This document shows, piece after piece, positions 49,909-57,370 of a stretch of DNA of 64,000 bases (the first letter of the stretch is position 1; every line of letters starts with the position of its first letter). Below the pieces are notes generated by a model that saw only the letters and a program-made list of their open reading frames with translations, searched no databases and was not told the DNA's origin. The stretch is taken from the NCBI RefSeq assembly GCF_964266745.1, contig NZ_CAXWGX010000012.1, forward strand, positions 496,001 to 560,000, in the 5' to 3' direction. A program made the translations under genes and the position numbers. The DNA is from Propionicimonas sp020161015 (GTDB lineage Bacteria; Actinomycetota; Actinomycetes; Propionibacteriales; Propionibacteriaceae).

Positions 49909-50616
49909 ATGCACCGAGCCCCCGCCGCCGCCGACCTGGTCGAACTCGTGATCCCCTGTCTCAACGAGGAGGCAGCACTTCCCGAACTCCTCGCCGGCGT
50001 GCCGTCCGGCTGGGCCGTGATCGTGGTGGACAACGGGTCGCGGGACCGCACGGCCGAGGTCGCCGAGGCGGCCGGAGCGACGGTCATCCGCGAGGATCGT
50101 GCGGGCTACGGCGCGGCCGTCGACCGGGGACTCCGCGCGGCGAACCGCGACATCGTGGTCGTCCTGGACGGCGACGGATCGATCAGGCCGGGCGATCTGG
50201 CGGCGCTGGTCGACGACGTCGCCTCCGGACGGGCCGACCTGTGCTGCGCCGCACGCCGACCGGTGACCACGGCGGCCTGGCCCCTGCACGCGCGGGCGGG
50301 CAATCGCGTGCTTGCCGCGGTCCTCTCGCTCGCCCTCGGCCTCGACCTGCACGACATCGCGCCCGTGCGGATCGCGCGGCGGACGGCGCTCCGCGACCTG
50401 GGGGTCACCGACCGCCGCTTCGGGTACCCGCTGGAGACGCTGCTTCGCGCCCGCGCGGCGGGCTGGGTGATCACCGAGCACCCGATTCCCTATCACCCAC
50501 GCAACGGCGGCCGGTCCAAGGTGACCGGCAGCATCCGCGGCACCCTTCGGGCGTTGCGGGACTTTGCCGGCGTCCTCATGGCAAACCGGGATCTCCTGCG
50601 AAGGCGGCCTCGATGA
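49909..50616 (+). CDS. family 2 glycosyltransferase (polyprenyl-phosphate sugar synthase-like)
   Basis: A 235-aa GT2 enzyme. It has ELVIPCLNEEAALPELL, IVVDNGSRDRTAEVAEAAGA, the donor metal-binding region DIVVVLDGDGSIRP and the C-terminal YHPRNGGRSKVTGSIRGTLR, which matches dolichol- or polyprenyl-phosphate mannose/glucose synthases. It is cytoplasmic. It leads a tightly packed operon: the next gene overlaps its stop. It may build the lipid-linked sugar donor used by membrane glycosyltransferases such as the divergent GT-C protein. Confidence 0.88.
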   Translation: MHRAPAAADLVELVIPCLNEEAALPELLAGVPSGWAVIVVDNGSRDRTAEVAEAAGATVIREDRAGYGAAVDRGLRAANRDIVVVLDGDGSIRPGDLAALVDDVASGRADLCCAARRPVTTAAWPLHARAGNRVLAAVLSLALGLDLHDIAPVRIARRTALRDLGVTDRRFGYPLETLLRARAAGWVITEHPIPYHPRNGGRSKVTGSIRGTLRALRDFAGVLMANRDLLRRRPR

Positions 50617-51308
50617 CCGGCGGACGCCCGGTCCTGCTGGTCGTGGCCAAGGCGCCGGTCCCCGGCCAGGTGAAGACCCGCCTGACGCCGCCGTTCACCT
50701 CGCACCAGGCCGCCGCACTCGCGGCCGCGTCCCTTCTGGACACGCTGGACGCCTGCCGCCCGGCCGCTGCCCTGAGCGGCGCCGAGCTGGTGGTCGCCCT
50801 GTCGGGCGATCCCGCCCGGGCCATGTCGGCGGCCGCCGTCCGATCGGCCCTCGCCGGCCTCCGGGTGCTACCCCAACGCGGCGAGGGACTCGCGGCCCGG
50901 CTGGCTGCCGCCCACATCGACGCGGCGGGGGACTTCGGCACCACCCTCCAGGTCGGGATGGACACCCCTCAACTCCAGCCCGGCGTGCTCGCCGCCGCGA
51001 TCGAGCAACTGACCTCATCCGACGGCCCCGATGCGGTCCTCGGCCCGGCAGAGGACGGCGGCTGGTGGGCCCTGGGCCTGAGGCGATCGGGTGCTGCCCG
51101 CTGCCTGGCCGGCGTGGCCATGTCCACCGACCACACCGGGGCGGACACGTTGGCCGCACTGGAGGCGCAGCAGCACCGGGTGGAGCTGTTGCCCACGCTG
51201 CAGGACGTGGACAACGTCCGTGACCTCGAGGAGGTCGCCGCGGCCACCGACGGCAGGTTCGGGGCGCTCGCCAGGGCCCTGCACGCGCGCTCGAGGGAGG
51301 TGTCGTGA
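50613..51308 (+). CDS. TIGR04282-type glycosyltransferase-like protein (DUF2064)
   Basis: A 231-aa protein with LLVVAKAPVPGQVKTRLTPP at the N-terminus, GTTLQVGMDTPQLQPGVLAA and AVLGPAEDGGWWALGLRR. These are the signature blocks of the DUF2064 nucleotidyl/glycosyltransferase-like fold, often called rSAM/selenodomain-associated transferase 1. Its biochemical role is unknown, and it commonly follows a GT2 gene as here. ATG 50613 overlaps the GT2 stop, and its end overlaps the methyltransferase start. Confidence 0.85.
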   Translation: MTGGRPVLLVVAKAPVPGQVKTRLTPPFTSHQAAALAAASLLDTLDACRPAAALSGAELVVALSGDPARAMSAAAVRSALAGLRVLPQRGEGLAARLAAAHIDAAGDFGTTLQVGMDTPQLQPGVLAAAIEQLTSSDGPDAVLGPAEDGGWWALGLRRSGAARCLAGVAMSTDHTGADTLAALEAQQHRVELLPTLQDVDNVRDLEEVAAATDGRFGALARALHARSREVS

Positions 51309-51949
51309 CCACGGTGGCCGAGGTCTACGGGCTGGGACTGGCCGGTGACCGGGTGTGGCTGGAGGGCAGCCGGGACGCCGAGCTGCCGGTCCGCGACTGG
51401 AACAGGGATCACCTCGACGGCGACCAGGCCCTCCTGGACCGCTGCCAGGGTCCGACCCTCGACGTCGGGTGCGGGCCGGGCAGGCTCTCGACGGCCCTGC
51501 TGGGGCGGGGGGTCCCGACCCTCGGCATCGACATCAGCCGGCAGGCCGTGGCGCTGGCGAGGCTGCGCGGCGCCGCGGTCCTTCAGCGCGACGTGTTCCG
51601 TCCGCTGCCGCGCGAGGGGGGGTGGGGGCACGCCCTGCTCGCGGACGGCAACATCGGCATCGGGGCCGACCCGATCCGGCTCCTGGCGAGATGCCGCGAC
51701 CTGCTTACTCCCGCCGGAACCGTCCTCCTCGACCTGCAGGGCACCGGTGCCCACGTGCGGACGGACCGTGTCCGCCTGCGCGCCGGCGACCTCGCCAGCG
51801 ACTGGTTCCACTGGTCCAGCCTGCCGACCGGGGCCCTGCCCGCCGTGGCGGCCGCGGCGGGGTTCGGCGTCCAGGATGTGTGGTGCTCTGCGGGGCGCTG
51901 GCAGGCCGAGCTCCGGACCAGCGACCACTGGCGGCGGGATCCCGGATGA
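51305..51949 (+). CDS. class I SAM-dependent methyltransferase
   Basis: A 214-aa methyltransferase with the SAM-binding motif PTLDVGCGPGRLSTALLG, followed by TLGIDISRQAVALARLRGA and the acidic-aromatic region ALLADGNIGIGADP. The substrate is unknown. The GTG start overlaps the preceding stop (GTGA), and its own stop overlaps the oxidoreductase ATG, so it is translated as part of the five-gene operon from 49909 to 53627. Confidence 0.87.
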   Translation: MTTVAEVYGLGLAGDRVWLEGSRDAELPVRDWNRDHLDGDQALLDRCQGPTLDVGCGPGRLSTALLGRGVPTLGIDISRQAVALARLRGAAVLQRDVFRPLPREGGWGHALLADGNIGIGADPIRLLARCRDLLTPAGTVLLDLQGTGAHVRTDRVRLRAGDLASDWFHWSSLPTGALPAVAAAAGFGVQDVWCSAGRWQAELRTSDHWRRDPG

Positions 51950-53055
51950 AGCCGGCCGACCTGATCCCGCGCCCCGAGTGGTACCCGACCCGCGCACGCG
52001 GGGGTTGGCTCAGCCTGCGGGTGGGACTGTGGCTCGGAGTCACGTTCACCACCTGCTTCCTCACCGGGCTGATCAGCCATTTCCACCAGCACCCTGGCCT
52101 GTTCCCGCTCCCGGACGGGCCGGCGTGGGGGTACGCCCTCAGCCAGGGCATCCACGTCACGACCGGGATCGCGTCCATCCCGCTGCTGGCCGTCAAGCTC
52201 TGGTCGGTGGCGCCCCGGTTCTGGCACCGCCCGCTGGTCGGCGGCGTCCTCCGCATGCTCGAGCGGGGGTCGGTGCTGGTGCTGGTCGCCTCGGCGGTCT
52301 TCGAGCTCGTCACCGGGCTCCTGAACGTCGCCGAGTGGTACGCCTTCGGGTTCTTCTTCCCGCCGGTCCACTACGCGGTCGCCTGGGTGGCCATCGGTGC
52401 GATCGGCGTGCACATCGCCGTCCAGTTGCCCAAGGTCCGTGCGCTGTGGGCCGAGCCCGAACCACCCGCCGACGCCACCGACCTCAACCGGCGGGACGTG
52501 CTGAGGCTGGCCGGTCTCGGGGCGGTGGTCGTCGCGGGTGTCACGGCGGGCGACAAGATCCCCCTGCTGCGTCAGGTGGGCGTGCTCTCCCAGCGCAGCG
52601 GGAACGGCCCCCAGGGACTGCCGGTCAACCGCAGCGCGGTTGCTGCCGGGGTCGTCGCCGATCCCGACTGGCACCTGTCGGTGCTCGACCAGGGGGTCGA
52701 ACGCACCTTCAGCCTGGCCGACCTTCGCGCGTTGCCACAGCACTCCGCCCTCCTGCCCATCGCCTGCGTCGAGGGCTGGAACGCGTGGGCGAGCTGGGAA
52801 GGCGTCCCGCTCCGTGACCTCATCGACGACCCGGGCGGTGTCGCCCAGGTCACGGTGCGCTCACCCGATCCGGGTGGCTACGGCGCGAGCACCGTGAACA
52901 AGCAGACGCTCAACCACCCCGACACGCTGCTCGCGTTGCGCCTCAACGGTGAACAGTTGGCGCTCGACCACGGCTATCCGGCACGGCTGATCGCCCCGAA
53001 CCGGCCAGGTGCACTCCAGACCAAGTGGGTCACCGTGATCGAGGTCCGGCGATGA
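51946..53055 (+). CDS. membrane cytochrome-like domain fused to a molybdopterin oxidoreductase domain
   Basis: A 369-aa fusion. The N-terminal 170 residues have four hydrophobic helices with histidines (LISHFHQHPG, GIHVTTGIAS), like a b-type cytochrome anchor. A twin-arginine sequence follows, NRRDVLRLAGLGAVVVAG (R182, R183). The C-terminal half is a sulfite-oxidase-type molybdopterin domain with the metal-binding cysteine in IACVEGWNAWASWEG and HGYPARLIAPNRPGALQTKW. Four helices would put the twin-arginine segment inside the cell, so a fifth, Tat-driven segment would export the molybdenum domain. The electron donor is unknown. Confidence 0.85.
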   Translation: MKPADLIPRPEWYPTRARGGWLSLRVGLWLGVTFTTCFLTGLISHFHQHPGLFPLPDGPAWGYALSQGIHVTTGIASIPLLAVKLWSVAPRFWHRPLVGGVLRMLERGSVLVLVASAVFELVTGLLNVAEWYAFGFFFPPVHYAVAWVAIGAIGVHIAVQLPKVRALWAEPEPPADATDLNRRDVLRLAGLGAVVVAGVTAGDKIPLLRQVGVLSQRSGNGPQGLPVNRSAVAAGVVADPDWHLSVLDQGVERTFSLADLRALPQHSALLPIACVEGWNAWASWEGVPLRDLIDDPGGVAQVTVRSPDPGGYGASTVNKQTLNHPDTLLALRLNGEQLALDHGYPARLIAPNRPGALQTKWVTVIEVRR

Positions 53056-53627
53056 CGCCATCGGCGACCCCGCGCACGCGAGCCGAGGTCCTGCGGCGAC
53101 GGTTGGCAGCCGTGGTGACCGGCCAGGTCGCCGACGTCCGCGAGGCGGTCGGAGGGCTCGGGAGGCTCCAGGCCGCCCTGCTGGTCGTGGGGGCCCTCGT
53201 CGTCGGCTACGGCGGTGTCCTGATGTTCCAGCTCCTGATCGAGGGCACAGCGCCCGCCCTGGGGGTGGGTGCCTGGTGGCTGAGCGGACCCCTGGTCGTC
53301 GATCTCATCGCGGTCCCGGTCGTCGTTGCGAGCGGCGTCGTCCTCGGCCGGATCGTGCCGTCCGCCTGGCGTCGCTACGTCTCCGGTGCGGCAGCGTTGA
53401 GCGTGCTGGTGACCCTCGTCGCGTTCCCGTTCCTCACTGGTCTCGGCAGGCGTCCGGACAACCCCAGCCTGCTCGACCGCGACTACTGGTCGGGCTACCT
53501 CGTGGTTGTGGGGCTCATCTGGTGCGGCCCGCTGGTCCTCCGCCTCGTCGGGGCGATCCACCGGCGAAGCCGACAGCCCCGGACCGGCGAGGGCGCAGCC
53601 GGCCGGCGCCGCGCCCACGACGCGTAA
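53052..53627 (+). CDS. hypothetical membrane protein
   Basis: A 191-aa protein with four hydrophobic segments: LLVVGALVVGYGGVLMFQLL, VVDLIAVPVVVASGVVLG, AALSVLVTLVAFPFL and YLVVVGLIWCGPLVLRLVG. It has an arginine-rich cytoplasmic start and end. It overlaps the oxidoreductase gene by 4 nt and is the last gene of that operon. It could be a membrane partner of the molybdo-oxidoreductase, but I cannot name a family. Confidence 0.7.
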   Translation: MTPSATPRTRAEVLRRRLAAVVTGQVADVREAVGGLGRLQAALLVVGALVVGYGGVLMFQLLIEGTAPALGVGAWWLSGPLVVDLIAVPVVVASGVVLGRIVPSAWRRYVSGAAALSVLVTLVAFPFLTGLGRRPDNPSLLDRDYWSGYLVVVGLIWCGPLVLRLVGAIHRRSRQPRTGEGAAGRRRAHDA

Positions 53628-53771
53628 CCTTCGGGGGACGCGTGGCGGTTACCGGTGTGGAGGGGGTCGAATGCTCATCGTGCCGGTCCGGGGCGTACCC
53701 GCCGCTCCCGCGCGCCCGGGACGGCTCCGACGGTTGCCGGACCTCCCGTCCTCCGGCGGTGTGCGCTAGCC

Positions 53772-54719
53772 GTGGAGAGACTTGTTCCCGGCTTCGTGCT
53801 GACGTCCCGCTACCGGCTCGACCATATGGTCGCCGCCGGGGGGATGGGGCAGGTGTGGGCCGTCACCGACGGTGTGCTGGGACGCACTGTCGCCGTCAAG
53901 GTGATGCACCCGCAGACGCAGGAGCAGCAGGCGCTGGCCGCACGCTTCCGGGCGGAGGCGCGCTTCGCCGCACAGATCAGCCACCCGAATGTGGTGGAGG
54001 TCTTCGACTTCGGTGAGCACGACGGGCTGGCCTACCTGGTCATGGAGTTCATCGACGGCCCGACACTGGCCGGGCTGCTCGAGGCCCGGGGCACTCTGCC
54101 CGCCGGCGTCGTCCGCAGCGTTCTCTGCCAGCTCGCCGGTGCCCTGGAGCGGGCGCATGCCCACGGGATCGTCCACCGTGACCTCAAGCCCTCCAATGTG
54201 CTCATCACCCCGGACGGGTACGTCAAGCTCATGGACTTCGGGATCGCGAAGGACGTCGGGGCCGCCGCCTCCCACACCCTGACCGGTGAGGTCGTCGGCA
54301 CGACCTACTACATCAGCCCCGAGCAGGCGCTCGGCGACGTCGTCACACCGCGCAGCGACCTGTACTCCCTGGGTGTCGTGGGACACGAGCTGCTCACCGG
54401 GGCCAAGCCGTTCGACAAGGGCACCCCGATCGCGACGGCCCTGGCCCACCTTGAGGACCAACCCCCACCCCTGCCGGCGGACACCCCGGATGACCTGGCC
54501 GGCGTCATCACCTCCTGCCTCGCCAAGGACCCCGCCCAGCGACCTGACTCCGCCGGGGCCATCGTCACCGTCCTCGCACGGTCGCTCCTGTCGCCGGCAG
54601 CCCCCCTTGCTGCCGCACTTGTCGAAGACGTGGCCGGCGCACCGTCGCCGGCCGAGGCGTCCGGCCCGCCCTCGGCGCAGAGGTGGGTGCCCACCTGGGG
54701 ACGCCGTCCGAATCGTTGA
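53772..54719 (+). CDS. Ser/Thr protein kinase (Hanks type, soluble)
   Basis: A 315-aa eukaryotic-like kinase with all core motifs: glycine loop AAGGMGQVW, VAVKVM lysine, HRDLKPSN catalytic loop, DFGIAKD, ISPEQALG activation end and DLYSLGVVGHELL. The last 40 residues are Ala/Pro-rich. No membrane helix or PASTA repeats follow, unlike PknB, so it is a soluble PknA-like or smaller kinase. GTG 53772 begins the folded region. It has no obvious partner nearby. Confidence 0.92.
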   Translation: MERLVPGFVLTSRYRLDHMVAAGGMGQVWAVTDGVLGRTVAVKVMHPQTQEQQALAARFRAEARFAAQISHPNVVEVFDFGEHDGLAYLVMEFIDGPTLAGLLEARGTLPAGVVRSVLCQLAGALERAHAHGIVHRDLKPSNVLITPDGYVKLMDFGIAKDVGAAASHTLTGEVVGTTYYISPEQALGDVVTPRSDLYSLGVVGHELLTGAKPFDKGTPIATALAHLEDQPPPLPADTPDDLAGVITSCLAKDPAQRPDSAGAIVTVLARSLLSPAAPLAAALVEDVAGAPSPAEASGPPSAQRWVPTWGRRPNR

Positions 54720-54986
54720 GGTGGCGCATCGGGTGCGGCGGACGCCTGAGCGGGTTCGGGTGGGCACGCGGACGACCAGGGCGTGCAGCACGTGAGAACG
54801 GGTATGTGCCAGGGCGGTACGGCGCCGCCGTGGACGACCTGAGCGTCGTCCAGCGTCGACAGGAGGAGGATGGGGTGTCGGTTGCCGCGCGAGCACGGCT
54901 GCCGGTCAAGGCCGTGGGTGTCCCCACAGCCGGGCCGGTCGCTGTCACCCTTCTGAGCTCGACACTCCTGCGGAAGGTGATCGACC

Positions 54987-55859
54987 GTGGGTAGGAGCGG
55001 CCACGAGACGTCCCTTCGCCGGTCCGTCGCGCTGCCGGGCCACTGGACCCGGACGCTCGTGCTGGCGATCGCCGGCCTGATCGCGCTGGGCTATGCCAGT
55101 CAGGTGTTCCGCAGCCTGCACGTCGACTTCCCCGGCCTGGACAGCCTCGAGCGGCTCTTCTACTACGACCTCGAGGCCAACGTCCCCACGTGGTTCTCCT
55201 CGATCCTGCTGTTCCTGTGTGCCGAGCGCGCGTGGCGGGTCGCCTCTGCCGCGCGTGCCTGCGGTGATCGCTGGCACCGGCACTGGCGCGGGCTGGCGGT
55301 CATCTTCGCCTACCTGTCGCTGGACGAGCTGGTCCAGCTCCACGAGCAGGTCGTGGTGCCTCTCCGCGCGGCGCTGACCCTGGACGGCGCGCTGAGGTTC
55401 GCCTGGGTGGTCATCGCCGTGCCGCTGGTGGTCGTGTTCGCGGTCGTCTACCTGCGCTTCCTGGTGGCGCAGCCGCTGTGGACCCGGGTCGCGTTCGTCG
55501 TGTCGGGGGTCGTCTACGTGGGCGCAGCGGCGGGCATGGAGCTGATCGGGGGGCTGGTGGTCACAGCCTTCGGGTTCCAGAACCTGCTCTACGCCACCGC
55601 CAGCGCCGTCGAGGAAGGGGCGGAGATGCTGGGCGCCGTCCTGTTCCTCGGAGCGCTGACGACGTCACTGGCTCGCATGCAGCGTCGCGCCGCCGCCACC
55701 ACCGCGTCGGCGTCAGCGACCGACCACTCCGACGGCCCACTGCCATCGCCCGACACCAGGGACGGGACGCCCGAGGAGGCCAACGAGCGGACGGACCCTG
55801 GACGGTTGCTCTCTTCGGGCGCTGGCGGGCCCGTCGGCGAACCGGCCCGTTCACCCTAG
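54987..55859 (+). CDS. hypothetical membrane protein (six to seven helices)
   Basis: A 290-aa protein of unknown family. Hydrophobic segments are TLVLAIAGLIALGYASQVF, FSSILLFLCAERAW, GLAVIFAYLSLDELVQLHEQ, FAWVVIAVPLVVVFAVVYL, FVVSGVVYVGAAAGMELIGG and a last pair around EMLGAVLFLGALTTS. Acidic and histidine residues within helices (SLDELVQLHEQ, SAVEEGAEML) could form a polar or metal site. A 60-residue acidic tail follows. The 267 bp upstream hold no gene I can support. It converges with the next gene, with a 4-bp overlap. Confidence 0.72.
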   Translation: MGRSGHETSLRRSVALPGHWTRTLVLAIAGLIALGYASQVFRSLHVDFPGLDSLERLFYYDLEANVPTWFSSILLFLCAERAWRVASAARACGDRWHRHWRGLAVIFAYLSLDELVQLHEQVVVPLRAALTLDGALRFAWVVIAVPLVVVFAVVYLRFLVAQPLWTRVAFVVSGVVYVGAAAGMELIGGLVVTAFGFQNLLYATASAVEEGAEMLGAVLFLGALTTSLARMQRRAAATTASASATDHSDGPLPSPDTRDGTPEEANERTDPGRLLSSGAGGPVGEPARSP

Positions 55860-56230
55860 GGAACGATGATGCGCTTACGGCCCGCAGCGATCTGCTCGAC
55901 GAGCTGGCGTCGCGACAGGGTGAAGGGGCCGCAGTCGCAGCCGGCGGGGAGGTCGTCGCCGATCCCCGGGTCGTCCGCGTCGAGCAGGTCGAACCAGTCG
56001 ACGCCGAGCCGCGACGCGTGGTGGCCGAGGTCCTCGAAGTCGCGGCGTCCATGGGCCCTCGAGTGCAGGACCGAGTGGTACACCCGACCCTCAGCGGTCC
56101 GGCTGACCGTGGCCAGGTGGTGGGCGGCGTCGCACTGCACCATCAGCACGACGCTGTCGGACGGGGTCGGCCCGAGGGCCTCGAAGGCGCGGCGGGCGAC
56201 CTTCTCACGAGCCTCATGACTGGTGCTCAT
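55856..56230 (-). CDS. conserved hypothetical protein (124 aa)
   Basis: A small soluble protein without a recognised family. Features are VVLMVQCDAAHHLATVSRTA and a Cys pair in DLPAGCDCGPFTLSRRQL. Several histidines (AAHH, RAHGRRDFEDLGHH) with the cysteines suggest a metal-binding site. The ATG at 56230 is followed by a charged helix. It is convergent with the membrane protein gene and preceded by the GCGGGTTTCG repeat region. Confidence 0.65.
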   Translation of the reverse strand: MSTSHEAREKVARRAFEALGPTPSDSVVLMVQCDAAHHLATVSRTAEGRVYHSVLHSRAHGRRDFEDLGHHASRLGVDWFDLLDADDPGIGDDLPAGCDCGPFTLSRRQLVEQIAAGRKRIIVP

Positions 56231-56265
56231 ACCTCGACACTACGCCTGGGTCGCCCGGATGGTGA

Positions 56266-56429
56266 CCGCGGGTTTCGAAGCGCACCACGGCATGCGGCGG
56301 TGGACGTCCCGTCCCGGCGCGGGTTTCGGCGCGTTCGGGGCGGCTCTGGGGCCCATCTTGCGCTCCGAAACCCGCGGCGACCGGGCCGCGGCTGCGAGCG
56401 AGCGCCTGCTGCGCGCCGAAACCCGCGGT
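56266..56429. repeat. four copies of an 18-bp GCGGGTTTCG motif, two in each orientation
   Basis: CCGCGGGTTTCGAAGCGC (56266-56283) and GGCGCGGGTTTCGGCGCG (56316-56333) are forward copies. GCGCTCCGAAACCCGCGG (56360-56377) and GCGCGCCGAAACCCGCGG (56411-56428) are inverted copies. They fill the 211-bp gap between two minus-strand genes and could fold into a large hairpin, like repetitive extragenic elements of other high-GC genomes. Confidence 0.75.
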
Positions 56430-56441
56430 GAGCACCGGCGG

Positions 56442-57257
56442 TCAGGTCTCGTCGTCGTGGTCGCCGCGCACCCAGCTGACGTAGCGCGAGGCCGAGCGGG
56501 CCACGGCGGCACGCGCGTCGGCCCTCACGACGCCGCCGAAGTTGTCGTAGAGGCGATCGAACTCCAGCGCCGTGACCGACGCGGCCACCCGGGACACCAC
56601 CGCCGCGGAGAGCGGGAGCCGGTTGGGGTAGGAGCGCATGAACGTCACCCAGCCCTCGGCCGGGACGGTGGCCACAGTGTCGCCGCTGAGCAGGACGCCG
56701 CGACCGCCGGCCCCTGCCGTCCAGAGGGCGACCGCGCTGCCCGGGAAGTGTCCGCCGGGCTGGCTGGCGTGCAGGCCGGGCAGGACCTCGAACGGCTCGT
56801 CCCAGCTGCGCAGCTCGGGGCCCTCGCGACGGACCCAGTGCCGGTCGCGGGCGCTGACCCACACGGTCGCGCCGAACGCCCGCGCCCACTCCCGCTGGAC
56901 GCCGAACATGTGGGGGTGGCTGGCCATGATCGCGGAGACCCCGCCCAGCCGGCCCACGGCCTCGGCGGCGGCGTCGTCGAGGTGTCCCGGGACGTCCCAG
57001 AGCAGGTTCCCGGCCGGCGTGCGCGCCAGCAGGGCCGTCTGGCCGATGTCGGCCCGGGGCCGGACGGTGAGCCCGAACAGGTCCGGCTCGAGCTCCTCGA
57101 CCACGACCCGGCAGCCCTCCGCGTCCCGCTCGGCCGGTGAGGTCCAGCGTTGGCCCCCGGGCGGCAGGTACTGCCGTTCGTCCGCGCAGATGGCGCAGAC
57201 CTCGAGGTCGATGCTGTTCTCCACCCCGCACGTCGCACAGATCCGCCACGTCTCCAT
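56442..57257 (-). CDS. MBL-fold hydrolase with N-terminal zinc ribbon
   Basis: A 271-aa protein. The first 30 residues hold two Cys pairs (WRICATCGVENSI and VCAICADERQYL), a zinc ribbon. A metallo-beta-lactamase-like fold follows: NLLWDVPGHLDD, the metal loop IMASHPHMFG in place of the usual HxHxDH, QPGGHFPGSAVALW and GVLLSGDTVATVP. The altered metal loop means the number of bound metals is uncertain. It lies alone on the minus strand. The substrate is unknown. Confidence 0.82.
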   Translation of the reverse strand: METWRICATCGVENSIDLEVCAICADERQYLPPGGQRWTSPAERDAEGCRVVVEELEPDLFGLTVRPRADIGQTALLARTPAGNLLWDVPGHLDDAAAEAVGRLGGVSAIMASHPHMFGVQREWARAFGATVWVSARDRHWVRREGPELRSWDEPFEVLPGLHASQPGGHFPGSAVALWTAGAGGRGVLLSGDTVATVPAEGWVTFMRSYPNRLPLSAAVVSRVAASVTALEFDRLYDNFGGVVRADARAAVARSASRYVSWVRGDHDDET

Positions 57258-57370
57258 GGGCGGAGTCTAGGAAGACTGCGGCCGGCGCCGAAGTCGTACG
57301 AACACGCACCCGGCCCGCCGCGGGCGCGGCACGCCGTCCTAGCGTGGGGCCCGGAAGGAGGCTCCGCCGC

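Noticed and set aside
54683..54994. 103-codon plus-strand frame after the Ser/Thr kinase
   Set aside because: It overlaps the kinase end and the next gene start, is Gly/Arg-rich, and has no ribosome site. I treat 54720-54986 as intergenic.
56266..56429. CRISPR array
   Set aside because: There are only four short copies in two orientations, with unequal gaps and no cas genes in the window.
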